This document shows positions 1-9,151 of a stretch of 14,233 nucleotides of DNA, piece by piece. The stretch is from Ophioceras dolichostomum (lineage: Eukaryota; Ascomycota; Sordariomycetes; Magnaporthales; Ophioceraceae). Position 1 is the first letter of the stretch; each line of letters begins with the position of its first letter. The translations under genes were made by a program, and so were the position numbers. The notes beneath the pieces were generated by a model. That model ran no database searches and had not been told where the DNA came from. It saw only the letters and a list, made by a program, of their open reading frames with translations. The DNA lies in contig PYST01000589.1 in the NCBI GenBank assembly GCA_003049485.1, positions 1 to 14,233 on the forward strand. The letters run 5' to 3'.

Positions 1-1098
1 TTTCTGATATGCGCCCCCTCCTCTTCTCGCCGTGGCCCTTTCCCTTAGAAAGAAAGATAAGCAGAGGACATGCATGGTGTCGTCCCCCTGCTGTGGTTGG
101 TGGTGTGTGTGCCAGTTAACAGGAAACAGGAATGTCCTCCCACGCCTGCAATCTTTTTTCAGCCCTTCCAGCTTGATACATGCATATTGCGTGGGGTTGC
201 CGCAGTTTGGTTTTTTTTCGCCAGCGTGGGGTGTCTGCTCTGGGGAGTAGTAGCGGGACAGAACAAGACAATAGCAAGAAGACAAGGATGGCAAAAAAAA
301 AGGCAGCGACAGATCGAAACTGTCCGTCGCAATGTGCAAGTTCAGAGTCCATCCAATCGCGGCGGTATCCAGCACTACCCTTTCGGTGTGTCTCTCTTTT
401 CCGTCTCTAGTCTGTCTCCTTCCGGTCTGCGACCTGCGTGGGTCGACACACTGGTTGTGCACAACGTGCATACACAGTACTGTGAGATATCCTCCGCTCC
501 TTCCTCTCCCTTGTGTCTCATCCCTGCACGAAGTTCCTACCTGCCTCCCTTTTTGTCCACCCTTTGTGCAAAAGCAGTGTCGTGGCGGTCTTGGCGTGAG
601 TGAAAGTCAAACTTGCACCCCTCAGCGCCGGTCAGCCGCTCTATGCTTTTTCTTCTGATGAGCGTCGCGCCTGCATCCCCTCAACCCACCCTTGTCCTGC
701 TGAACATGTTGTGGACATTGCGGTCTGCCACTAGCGTCGTCCGGAGGAGGGGAGGGAAATTATGATCAAGGGCCCGTTTGGGAAGGAAAGGCCGTGTCGT
801 CGATGATCTTGCTCATTCCAGTGCCGCTTTGCCGACCGCCAAGAGGCAGGTAGGAAAGAACAGGAAGAAGGAGAAGAAGCAAGCACGATGCGCTGCACTC
901 ACTCCCTCTCGCAGTGACGGCAGTCGGGTCGAGTCGGGGCTGTTGCACATCGACGTGGTGGCAACAAGAATGGGATCCTGACTGACCAGTAGGGAGACTC
1001 CTGGCTGACTTTCGTCTTTCACCGCAGCTCCCACCGGTCTTGGGGGAGTTCCACTTGGGCCAGCAATGCATGCATAAATGCACAAGTGAAGTGCTTAC

Positions 1099-1128
1099 AG
1101 GTAGGTAGGTACCTAGGTAGGTAGGTGG
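1099..1128. repeat. GGTA cluster centred on TACCTAGGTA palindrome
   Basis: Consecutive GGTA units run into the self-complementary decamer TACCTAGGTA and continue beyond it. Related clusters lie at 1204-1234, at 1583-1617 (ACCTACCT facing AGGTAGGT as a short inverted repeat), at 2114-2151, at 9451-9473, at 12372-12387 (TACCTAGGTAGGTACC) and at 12481-12510. All lie outside the confident coding exons. Confidence 0.8.
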
Positions 1129-2113
1129 GCAACTAGTGCTCTCGTCGACGGCCGATCTCGTCTCCAAGAGGACTGGTGATGGGATCGGACCAACCACAAA
1201 GCTCGGTAGGTAGGCCTGTAGGTAGCTAGGTAGACAGACTGAAAGAAGCGGCATGTTGTGTGGCTCATGTGCAGTTGTTGCTCAAGGCTATAGAATAATG
1301 AGCCGTCCCCCGATGTCTTTCGTCGTCAGCTTGTGATCCGCCCTATTTGCGTAAAGAAAGAACCTCCATTGTGGAAGGGATCTAAGCAGGAATGTATCAT
1401 CTAGTCTCTTCTTGGTCATCTGGTCATCAAGAACACGAGGCGCAGGATATAGTATAACATGATTCCATTCCCAGAGCCCGGTGGCTCTAGAACGTAGTGG
1501 TCTAAGAATCGAAGCCTGTTTAGTAGCTAGGTAGATAACCATCTTGCCTCGCGTCCACGAGACAGATTCGTCGTGTCAAGGCCACCTACCTACTACCTAT
1601 GTACAGAGGTAGGTAGGAATGGAACGCAGGTAAGAACAGTAGCAGGGTTGGTGTGAAAATCAAGCTCTAGCTGTGCTCTCTCTCTCTCTCTCCTCCATTA
1701 CTCCCTAAACATAAAACCTCATAAGCCGTACAACATAAGGAAACGAAACAACATAAGAAAGGGAAATAACTTAGGCAGGTGAGGTAGATAATCTAATTGG
1801 TTTGGTGAGTCCAAAACCAGGGCAGGTAAGTAAGGGAAGAGGGGATAACAACGCGTCGTTCGGTGAGTTGGGTGATGGTAATCGAGGGAGTTGATCATAT
1901 GAATTCAGACGCAACCACCGCCAGCCATCCACCACTCCCACCAATAACTTCAGAGAGCAAAGCAGGCAGAACAAGGTAAAAATATAGCGATGGGGCACAA
2001 CAAAGGGGAAAAAAAAGATAAGGGGAGGAAAAGAAAATCGCAGAGGGACTGAGGCAGATTATGTGATGGGTACGAAGGGGTAAGTGACGGGGAAGACGGA
2101 AGGGGATGAGTGT

Positions 2114-2151
2114 GGTAGGTAAGGTAGGTTAGGTAGGTAGGTAGGTAGGTA
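2114..2151. repeat. (GGTA)n tetranucleotide tract
   Basis: Nearly uninterrupted GGTA repeats with two one-base irregularities. The tract lies about 70 bases beyond the stop codon of the minus-strand gene ending at 2219, so it probably falls in its 3' untranslated or downstream region. Confidence 0.9.
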
Positions 2152-2218
2152 TAACATCCAACCAACGCCGGCGGTCGCGCTGGCCCGGAGAGCAGAACAG
2201 GAGAAATGTTCAGGACGC

Positions 2219-2935
2219 TCAGCGTAGGAGGGCGAACAGGATGAAGGCGATGAGAAGCACCGCCAGCGCGATGAAGCCGAACACCACGTTGGTGAGTAGA
2301 GACAAGGAGTCTCTCGCCTTCTCCAGCTTCTCGGTGACGGTGAGCATCCTGATCCGCTGCGTCTCCTCCCGCTGCTCGCTCTCCTCCTCCATCTTGGCAA
2401 ACGTCTTCTCCGTTGCGTCCAGCGCCTGACGCGCTGCCTTGTCTGCGTGGGCGAATTTCTCCTCCATCTTGGCAAACATCTTCTCCGTTGCCGCCTCTAA
2501 CGCCTTATGCGCTGTCTTGCTTGTGTGAGCAAGCTTCGCGTCCACCGCCTCATACATATCCCGCATCCGACGAAGCATCTTCAGCTCTACCTCACCAATC
2601 GTCTTGTCCACCCGAGTAAACGCCTTGTCCACTCCCTCAAATCTCTTGCGAAAGTCAACCATTCCCATCTCCATGTTCGCCAGGATGCTCGAGGGGAAGG
2701 GTCCTGCAATCGGGAAATCCAGGGACCAAGAGCGGGGAGCATCGGGATTATTGGGAACCGTGTGGACAGGGCCATTGGTGGGAGTGGTGTCACCGGAGGG
2801 AACAGATGCATCGGGGGGACCTGAGGAACCATCCGTGCCACCGATGGGGACAGATGCATCGGTGGGAACAGCGGGAATAGCGGGAACAGAGTCCTCCTCC
2901 GTGGGAACAATGAGACCTGTGGGACCCGTGGGCAT
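2219..2935 (-). CDS. Predicted tail-anchored coiled-coil protein, unknown family
   Basis: A 238-residue uninterrupted frame starting MPTGPTGLIVPTEE and ending FALLR-stop. I do not recognise a family. Residues 1-80 are rich in Pro, Thr, Val, Gly and Ser with degenerate VPTDASVP-like phrases, so probably disordered. Residues of about 90-205 are charged and helical, with heptad-like spacing suggesting a coiled coil. About 213-236 is one hydrophobic segment (NVVFGFIALAVLLIAFILF) followed by only a few residues. With no signal peptide, this is the layout of a tail-anchored membrane protein facing the cytosol. The helical part contains a tandem duplication: AKLAHTSKTAHKALEAATEK then FAKMEE, followed by KFAHADKAARQALDATEK then FAKMEE. 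I chose the ATG at 2935, which has A at -3. The frame is open upstream to about 3095 without another ATG, so an additional 5' exon is possible. The gene is on the same strand as VPS1, 232 bases downstream of its stop. Its coherent layout argues it is real, but expression is unproven. Confidence 0.6.
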   Translation of the reverse strand: MPTGPTGLIVPTEEDSVPAIPAVPTDASVPIGGTDGSSGPPDASVPSGDTTPTNGPVHTVPNNPDAPRSWSLDFPIAGPFPSSILANMEMGMVDFRKRFEGVDKAFTRVDKTIGEVELKMLRRMRDMYEAVDAKLAHTSKTAHKALEAATEKMFAKMEEKFAHADKAARQALDATEKTFAKMEEESEQREETQRIRMLTVTEKLEKARDSLSLLTNVVFGFIALAVLLIAFILFALLR

Positions 2936-3167
2936 CGTCAAGGCCGGAGCCGAGAACGGGACGACTGATGACGACGTAGCAGGGCGAAGGCGTCCGCTGC
3001 TGAGAAAGGGCGGTCGAGCAAGAAGGACTGAAGGCGAACTGGCGTCTATGGTTAGGCAAAAGGGGAGTCCGGAGGTCAGTCGCGGCTCTCAGATGATTAA
3101 TACCTCCCTCCGGCGATATCCCATACTTCCCCACTCTACACTACATCTGCTGCTACCCGCTGCTACC

Positions 3168-3496
3168 CTACTGCACCTGGCCGACGATCTCTTGGGCGCG
3201 CGACAGCGACTCGACCATCTGCTGGCACTCCTTCCGCCTCCTAACGGTGTAGTCGCTCTCCTTCAGCAGATCGTCGAGAGCTTCGTTCTTGTACATGTTG
3301 GACAGAAGCTCCGCGTGCATCTCGTCCTTGGTGAACAGCACAAGGTTGAGCATGATGGCCTTGGGCACCATGTCGATCATGGTCCGCTTGACGATGTTGA
3401 AGTAAGAGTTGATGAGGAGTTCTTAAGGAAAAGAGAGAGAAACTCTGTATTAATGATAAATTCATACTTTGTGTAGTAGAGGTAGGCTAAATGAAA

Positions 3497-3584
<88 letters not shown>

Positions 3585-3585
3585 N

Positions 3586-3621
<36 letters not shown>

Positions 3622-4080
3622 GGGGAGGGAAAGGGGGAAAAAAAAAGGAACACATACTGATGACCTCAACCTCCATGGCCTCACGGTCCGAGAGGGTTCC
3701 AGAAGCCTTGAGCGATGGAGGGGGCGCCTCCATGGCCGCGGCCTTCTTCTTGTTCTTGGCCGCGAAGAAGCTGCCGAAGAATCCGCCGTTGCCCTCGAGC
3801 TGGGTGTCCGACGGGACCGTCGGGCTGGCGGACCGCGCCGCGATGGGCTTACCCGTCTTGGGGTCGAGCTGCGGCTGCGGCTTCGGGTTGAGTTTGTCGT
3901 TTACGATCGCCATGGCCTGTGGAGGGTTTTTTTGCGTAAAGCGGATAGCGTTAGGAAAGTGTTGTCCGAGTGAAGTGCGCAGAAAATAATAATGGTAAAA
4001 AAAAAGAAGAAACAAAAAGAAGGAAGAAGGAAGAAGAAGAGGCAGAGGAGGCAGAAGAGGAAGAAGAGGAAGAAGAAGAA

Positions 4081-4115
<35 letters not shown>

Positions 4116-6036
4116 AACAGAAACTAAACTTACCCGGTGGCCGTTCAGGAAATCGGGGTGGCCGGTGTTGATGTAGCAAATCTCCATGGCGACCAGGTCC
4201 CTAACCAACTTTATCGTGGGCTCCAGGGCGCGCTTGAAGAAGGCGATCACGACGGCGTGGAACTTCTCCTTGAGCTGCGGGTAGCGCCGGTACAGGGCCT
4301 TGGCCAGCAGCTGCGAGAGGATGCGGACCAGCTCGTCGTAGACGAGCGAGATGCACTTGAGGCTGGGCTCCTCGAGGCGCTGGATCTGCTTCTTGACGAT
4401 CGACTCGAAGGCGTGCGTGCCCACGAACAGGGCCGGCGAGGGGCCCGACGAGTTGTACACCAGGGTCCGGATCTCGAGGTCCTTGACCGTGTCGAACGGG
4501 TCGATGGCCTTGATGCCGTTGGCGTACAGCTCGTGGAAGACGAAGCTGATGCGGGCGCCACCGGACAGCTCCTGTCCCGAGAGGTCCGTGGTGCTGCCGT
4601 CCAAGATTCCCTGCCACTCGCGGGTGAAGTCATTGATGATGCTCAGGACGATGTTGGTGCTGTTGCCCAGCATCGAGGGCCCCAGGGTCTCGAGCTCGGC
4701 GCTGTACTTCTGCAGCGACGACGTGATGCGGGCCTTGATGTCCGGCAGCGTCTGCTTGATGTGCATCATCAGGATCAGGTTGAGCTTGCGCGCCAGGTAG
4801 GGCGTGCCGCAGTACGAGGACTTGTTGCGGTAGGCCTTGTGGTTCTCGAAGAAGTTGCGCTCGTTCTCCAGCGACGCCGTGATGGGCTTGCGGTTGTCGA
4901 TGTCGCGCTGGCCCCGGTTGACCACGGGCACGTAGCCGAGCCGCAGCGGGATGATCCGCCCGGCCAGGATGTCCACCACGTCGGTGCCGTCGTCCATCAG
5001 GTCGACCTTGGTGAGCACGCCGATGGTGCGCTGGCCCTCGGGGTCGGCTTCGCGAGCCAGCTTCAGGCCGTCGGAATTGGCCAAATCGCTGTTCGCCGGG
5101 GTCACCGCCAGGATGATGGCATTCGGCTTCGTAATATACTTCATGACCATGTCTCTGATCTGCTTCTCGATGTCCTTCGGCTGGTCACCGACCGGGACCT
5201 TGGTCAGGCCTGGCAGGTCGACGAGGGTGAGCGTGAGCACGTTGGGCGAGTAGATGCGCAGGTTGATGGGCGCTGGCGAGATGCCGGCGTTGCGCCCGAC
5301 CTTGGCGTCCGTCTCCCGTTGGATCTCGTCCCTGATCTTGTTGAAGTCGTAGAACTTCTGCGACTGGGTATGGAGGAACTCGCCCCACTCGTCGGGGTTC
5401 GCATGCCTATCACTCGCACTGCCCTCAAACTCCTTAAGGCCGTTGGTCTGCGCGGTGACCGGTCGGTGGTGGAGCTGGAGCACGAGCGGACGGCGGGTCA
5501 CGATACCGGCGCCGCGGGGTAGGCTGAGGAGAGGGAACGGCGTGGGAAGCAACGCGTGTCAGTCAAGTGCCAGAGCGCGGAGGCAAGCAAGGCCACAAGC
5601 AAGCTACAAGCAAGGCTACAAGCAAGGCTGCAGGACGATGGACAGGGTAGGATTAGGGTGAGGAGGAGGAGAAGTCGACATGTGGGAACTGGAACTGGAA
5701 CTGGAACTTACAAGTCTCGGCCGACGATGTTCTCCAGCACTGAGCTCTTCCCGCTCGACTGGCTGCCGACGACGACTATCTGCGGCAGGTCGATCGGGTT
5801 GGTAACGCCGACCGTGGCGAACACATCCTGAAGCTTATTGACATGTCTGCAGGGCAAAAAAGTCGTTAGTCTCGTGCCGATTCTAACCTCGGCGGGCGGA
5901 GGGAGGGCCGCAGGGATCGAGAGATCATAGAACGAGAGGAGTCAAGCACAAGACAACAGTGGCACACATACGTGATCAGAGCCGGATCCGAGATGCCTCC
6001 CGCCTGGGCGAGGGAGGGCGGCGGTTGAGCCGTCAT
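3168..6036 (-). CDS. VPS1: Vps1-type dynamin-like GTPase, five exons
   Basis: Complete gene. Exons (minus): 6036-5972, 5846-5712, 5523-4134, 3916-3658 and 3421-3168, totalling 2103 nt and 700 residues, the usual length for fungal Vps1. All introns begin with GT (GTATGT or GTAAGT) and end with AG. The start ATG has A at -3. Residues 49-56 GSQSSGKS form the P-loop (Lys55, in exon 2). Thr76 in IVTRR is the switch-I threonine. DLPG is at 169-172, TKVD at 238-241 and VNRGQRD from 268. The stalk follows, with signature LARKLNLILMMHIKQTLPDI. A variable insert (about 540-612) contains DPKTGKP and GGFFGSFFAAKNKKK. The GTPase effector domain (about 614-700) contains INSYFNIVKRTMIDMVPKAI. There is no PH or proline-rich domain, as expected for Vps1 rather than classical dynamin. 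Known role of the family: helical assembly and GTP-driven membrane fission in endosome/vacuole traffic, vacuole fission and peroxisome division. Introns 2, 3 and 4 carry simple repeats. All key residues are present, so it should be functional. Confidence 0.97.
3500..3619. repeat. (GA)n microsatellite in VPS1 intron 4, with ambiguous base
   Basis: About 120 bases of almost pure GA dinucleotide lie within VPS1 intron 4 (3657-3422), giving a CU repeat in the pre-mRNA. One base (3585) is N, so the true repeat number is uncertain. The flanking donor (GTATGT at 3657-3652) and acceptor (AAG ending at 3422) are outside the repeat. Confidence 0.97.
4009..4118. repeat. Polypurine (GAA/GAG)n tract in VPS1 intron 3
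   Basis: An almost pure purine run on the plus strand, built of GAA, GAG and AAGA words with a few interruptions, fills about half of VPS1 intron 3 (4133-3917). The transcript has the complementary pyrimidine tract. In the frame of exon 3 the intron has no early stop, so retained intron would encode a poly-serine extension before stopping at 3951. Confidence 0.9.
5581..5634. repeat. ACAAGCAAGGCT-like tandem repeat in VPS1 intron 2
   Basis: About four imperfect copies of a 12-13 base unit (ACAAGCAAGGCT and variants) lie inside VPS1 intron 2 (5711-5524). Confidence 0.8.
5685..5708. repeat. GGAACT hexamer repeat abutting VPS1 intron 2 donor
   Basis: Four perfect GGAACT copies on the plus strand, read as AGTTCC in the transcript. 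The last copy overlaps bases 4-6 of the donor GTAAGT (5711-5706), so the splice donor merges into the repeat. Confidence 0.9.
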
Positions 6037-6090
6037 CTTCGGCTCGTGGCGGAGGGGGGTTTGTTCGTATGCTGGATCCTCGAAGGGTTG

Positions 6091-6294
6091 TTGACAAGGA
6101 TGGAAGGATGAATGGTAGCTAGGTAGCGTAGAGAGCTGGAAAAAAACTAAAACCGAAAGCGATAAACTGAGGAGTCTCTCTCTCAACGGTGGAAGAGGAT
6201 GGTGTTTGGTGAAGCCGTTGGCAAGGATGAATGCTGGCGTGGAGAGGTGAAAAAAACAAAAGCGAGAAACCGAGCGGCCCCTCAGCGGTAGCTG
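6091..6294. repeat. Diverged direct duplication upstream of VPS1
   Basis: Two blocks, 6091-6192 and 6218-6294, share words in the same order: TTG(A/G)CAAGGATG, GGATGAATG, a GTAGAGAGCTGGAAAAAAAC versus GTGGAGAGGTGAAAAAAAC pair, AAAACCGAAAGCG versus AAAAGCGAG, then (A/C)GGTGG or CGGTAGCTGG. The second copy has lost about 25 bases. The block lies just 5' of the VPS1 start. Confidence 0.55.
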
Positions 6295-6791
6295 GTATGC
6301 GTTGCCGATCTCGACTACCTAGACTCAGGTGTGATTTCCTTTGTTGAGCGTGTGCGCAACACGGGAAGGAAAGAGGGTAGGCAGGAGCCGCGACTGGGGC
6401 GGTATCGGTCAAGGTTGTCTCTCGTCGGAAGTTCCGTGCAAGCTTCTCGTGCCGGAGGTGGGTGCAGTCGGCTAGGGTTGGGCTTGGTTTGGATTCCTCC
6501 CAGCGTCTTTCGAGACCAGATTAGGTAGGAAGCAACAAATAGTAACGCTTTCTCGGGGGTTTGTCGAATGCTGCAGGCAGGTGGTATGTCGTATGGCGTG
6601 GGTGTAAGGAAGGTATCAACGTTTTGGGGGTGTGGGTGTGAGAGGGCGCTCCGTGCCTGAGGCGTGAGTGACGAACTTACGTATCGCTTTTTTTTCCCTT
6701 TCGGGCTGGCTGTGGCACGAAGGCGATAAAGCCACAGGCACCCTGCAGCTGAGCAACCCAACACCCAACGCCTGTGGCGGGGTTAATGACG

Positions 6792-6797
6792 CACGTG
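6792..6797. promoter_or_regulatory. E-box CACGTG upstream of VPS1
   Basis: CACGTG in the context TGACGCACGTGATC. This is the core recognised by fungal bHLH factors such as Cbf1 or Pho4 types. It lies about 760 bases upstream of the VPS1 start codon. The match is exact but only six bases, so function is inference. Confidence 0.3.
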
Positions 6798-7198
6798 ATC
6801 CCCCCCAGTGAAGTAAGAAAGCTCTGGACAAGGCTGCATGAAGTATTTCAGTAATTCCGTTGCCTGGAGCGGGCATGGCTTCGTCATCGGGAGACGCGGC
6901 AGATGACTTTTTTTCTCTTGGAATTTGGGAATCCAATGAGAACCTCCTTCAAAATAAATCCCATACCTTATGAAATGGCAAGAGACCGTTACGGACTGGT
7001 GCTCCTCAAATGCCGAGGCTGTGCGTTACTCGGTCTCGGTCTTCACTGGCACACTGGGACAGCCTGACTCGGCTCACCACGAGAAAAGTCCATTTTGCAT
7101 GACTGAATGTTTGGTGGTTGTCGATGCCACCGCCTGCCTAGCCTTTGCGATATCTTGCTCCATTTTCTTGATTTCTTGGCCTGGGGTATGCTATAATA

Positions 7199-7212
7199 CA
7201 GTACTAGTACTG
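7199..7212. repeat. Perfect 14-base palindrome
   Basis: CAGTACTAGTACTG reads the same on both strands and is followed by a second near-palindrome around GAGTACCAGGTACC. It could be a dimeric factor site or a chance feature. Confidence 0.6.
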
Positions 7213-7998
7213 AGTACCAGGTACCTCACTGTCCCCAGTAGTCTCTCCCGACAAATGTTTGCCCCCCACTCCCTCCCAAATCTGGCCGCCCGGTAAACTT
7301 GGCACGGGTGAGATTGGTGGGTGGTATGGATATCTAGTCGTCTATAAATCCGGACCGACTTACTGCCTGGCGTGAGGAGTAGGGTCTCCGGCACTTATAT
7401 CTGATGTTATTGCCCGTCCCAGCCGTTACCCGTTCCAACAACCGTGGTGGTTCATGGTGAAGCATCCATCCATATGGACGACTATCTGGTGCCTACGACC
7501 ATGCAGGGTGCAAGTGTGGGGGACACACTTACCTGGATGGACCGGGGTTTCTCCGTCTAGAACATCATCCGCCAGAGGCCTTCTTGCGGCGGCGGCCGGG
7601 CGTGGTCAACGGCGGCGCCTCCGTCGACTTGGGCTTGGGCTTGGGCTTGGCTTGAGCTTGTCCCGACCCGCACGAGCACTTGCTCCCGTGGAGTCTCCTC
7701 CCGGCTGCGCTTTGAGATTCTTTTCCGTGATACTCGGGCTGCGGCGCAAGGGAGGGCGATCCACAGGAGGAGGATCGGGAGGTCGTGATGGCCGAACAGA
7801 GGCATTCTTCTTGCCGCGGCCGGGCCGGCTGGGCGGAGTTGACGGCGCCGCCACCGTTGACTTGGCCTCGGCCGGGCTCCCACGGGCAGGGGATCGAGCT
7901 CCCTTCGACGAGGCGGGCAAGGGCTGAAGAGAAGGAGGGGCCATCGTGTCTTCCCCACTGTCGACGTTGCAGGTAGTGCCGTTGCTGTTGTTGGTGCC

Positions 7999-8058
7999 GT
8001 TGCTGGTGTCGTTGCTGGTGTCGTTGCTGGTGTCGTTGCTGGTGTCGTTGCTGGTGCT
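7999..8058. repeat. 12-base minisatellite GTTGCTGGTGTC
   Basis: Four perfect tandem copies (7999-8046) and a fifth with a single change (8047-8058). The unit is a multiple of three, so it would encode a four-residue repeat (for example TPAT on the minus strand) in the tail of the decayed gene it sits in. Confidence 0.95.
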
Positions 8059-8204
8059 GTTGCCCTTCCCATCCCCCCCGTCTCCGGCAGTAACTGCGGC
8101 GATCGAGCGGCACTGCCTGAGAGGCGTGGTGGAGGGATCCGGGAAGCCTGAGCCGTCGTCTTCTGTCTCTTAGAGGGACTCTAGGCGCCATTACTGCTTC
8201 TTCT

Positions 8205-8277
8205 TCTTCTTCTGCTGCTGCTGTTGTTGTTGTTATTGTTGTTGTCGTCGTCGTTGTTGTTGTCGTCGTTGTTGTCC
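8205..8277. repeat. Trinucleotide tract (TTC/TGC/GTT/GTC)n
   Basis: A run of TTC, TGC, TTG/GTT and GTC triplets, encoding Asn/Asp/Ser/Arg runs on the minus strand within the low-complexity tail of the decayed gene at 7565-9094. Confidence 0.85.
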
Positions 8278-9151
8278 ACAGCGGCGGCAGAGGCGGTGGC
8301 GGCATCGTCGTCCTCATCCTCCTCTTCCTCCTCTGCTCGGTCGCGCTTGGTACCTCGAGTGGTGAAGGCGGCCGACTCCGCCTCCCCCTGCTGCTCGCGC
8401 TCCCGCTCTCGCTCCCGCTCCCGCTCCTGCTGCATCTCGGCTTCAATCTCCGCCATCTGTCCCACGGCCCAACCGATGCGCAGATCCATCAGTGCGCGTT
8501 CCTCTGCTTTTTCTCGGCCCGAGCGCCGCGGCATTCGAAATAGAGAAACTCGATCCACGTTGCTAGCTTGTCTTGCTGCGTCGGATCGAGCTTGAGCTCG
8601 AACGGCCGGCTGAGTCTGACCAGCGGATGCTCCGCCAACATCTCCCTCACCGCCGCTTTCAGAGCGCCGATGTCGCCCTTAAAGTCTTGCCTGTATGTCT
8701 TCTGGACCATAAGGAAGAGCCGCCAGTTGGCCGACTCTCTGCGGAGTATCTCTCATTCTTCTTCGAAATTATTTGTCCAGTAGCGGAGGATCTCGGCGTG
8801 CTGGCGAGGGTTAGCGGCTACTTCAGGAAGTAGCTCGATCGGATACGACGGTCGTCCCCCAAGCTCGACAAGATTAAGATATCCCCATGTCTCGTCTTCT
8901 AACGCCCTCCGGCAACAATGTGCAGCCCACTCCTCAGGACCCAGCGTGCTTGGGTTATTTTCATTGAGGGCCAATAGGTCGTCGATATTGGGTGTTGAGT
9001 GTCGGCGTCGACGGGTGGTGCACTGGCGAGACGTGCCGAGACTTCGGCGAGGTCGACTGGCCGCGAGGCGCGGTAGGCGCCAGAGGCTCGGTCTCTAAAG
9101 TTCCAAAACCATGGAGGGTTAGAGAGAGGGAGACGAGAGACCAGAGACTAC

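Larger units (their letters stand above)
1..2218. other. Gene-poor region with GGTA repeats
   Basis: I see no convincing gene here. The open frames (for example a 177-residue one at 70-603 plus and a 162-residue one at 766-1254 minus) have compositions dictated by TC-rich or GGTA-repeat DNA, and they show no domain or motif. The stretch holds several GGTA/TACC clusters, a (CT)n run near 1675-1692, and a pair of direct repeats of an ACATAAG-type word around 1733-1760. The part closest to 2218 is probably the 3' untranslated and downstream region of the minus-strand gene that ends at 2219. Exons of a gene with tiny coding segments cannot be excluded. Confidence 0.55.
6037..7564. other. VPS1 upstream and intergenic region
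   Basis: No convincing gene. The first several hundred bases should contain the VPS1 5' untranslated region and promoter (read on minus). The stretch holds a degenerate duplicated block (6091-6294), an E-box CACGTG (6792-6797), a poly-T/pyrimidine run near 6687-6700 and a 14-base palindrome (7199-7212). Open frames of 100-150 residues on the minus strand (6315-6764, 6616-6936) show no domain and have a composition unlike the neighbouring genes. Confidence 0.6.
7565..9094 (-). pseudogene. Decayed gene, fungal DKLATWIEF-motif family of unknown function
   Basis: Protein-like segments follow each other in order on the minus strand but in changing frames. From the 5' side: RPVDLAEVSARLASAPPVDA (about 9065-9005); then, after a one-base frame change at the GGG of 8990-8992, NIDDLLALNENNPSTLGPEE, WAAHCCRRALEDETWGYLNL, ELLPEVAANPRQHAEILRYW; then an in-frame TGA at 8755-8753 where EEE-stop-EILRR suggests a former TGG; then FELKLDPTQQDKLATWIEFL. 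A frame change near 8530-8555 leads into AEERALMDLRIGWAVGQMAE and a Glu/Arg/Asp/Asn-rich tail, with an in-frame TAG at 8183-8181 before SPSKRQKTTAQ. Further frame changes follow near 7945-7970 and 7640-7670, ending GRRRKKASGG-stop. From memory, uncharacterised fungal proteins with DKL(T/A)TWIE and a WGYLNLVE phrase have this order and a basic low-complexity C-terminus; their function is unknown to me. Introns could explain some frame changes but not the stops. A functional small product is unlikely. Confidence 0.55.

Noticed and set aside
70..603. 177-residue plus-strand open frame
   Set aside because: No domain or motif, and composition follows the T/C-rich DNA. Nothing supports a gene.
766..1254. 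162-residue minus-strand open frame
   Set aside because: Contains translated GGTA repeats (YLGTYL, YLQAYL) and otherwise random composition.
3491..3973. Arg/Glu repeat protein on the plus strand
   Set aside because: Made of the GA microsatellite plus the antisense of VPS1 exon 4.
4137..5522. 461-residue plus-strand open frame opposite VPS1 exon 3
   Set aside because: It is the antisense shadow of the strongly codon-biased VPS1 exon. No recognisable domain.
7606..7944. A separate small Pro/Arg/Ser-rich protein starting MAPPSLQPLPASS
   Set aside because: It joins naturally in sequence style to the frames before and after it, so it is better read as one frame-shifted part of the decayed gene at 7565-9094.
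8753..8974. Stand-alone 73-residue protein beginning at 8974
   Set aside because: The first codon is TTG, not ATG, and the frame continues as similar protein beyond its TGA, so it is a fragment of a longer broken gene.
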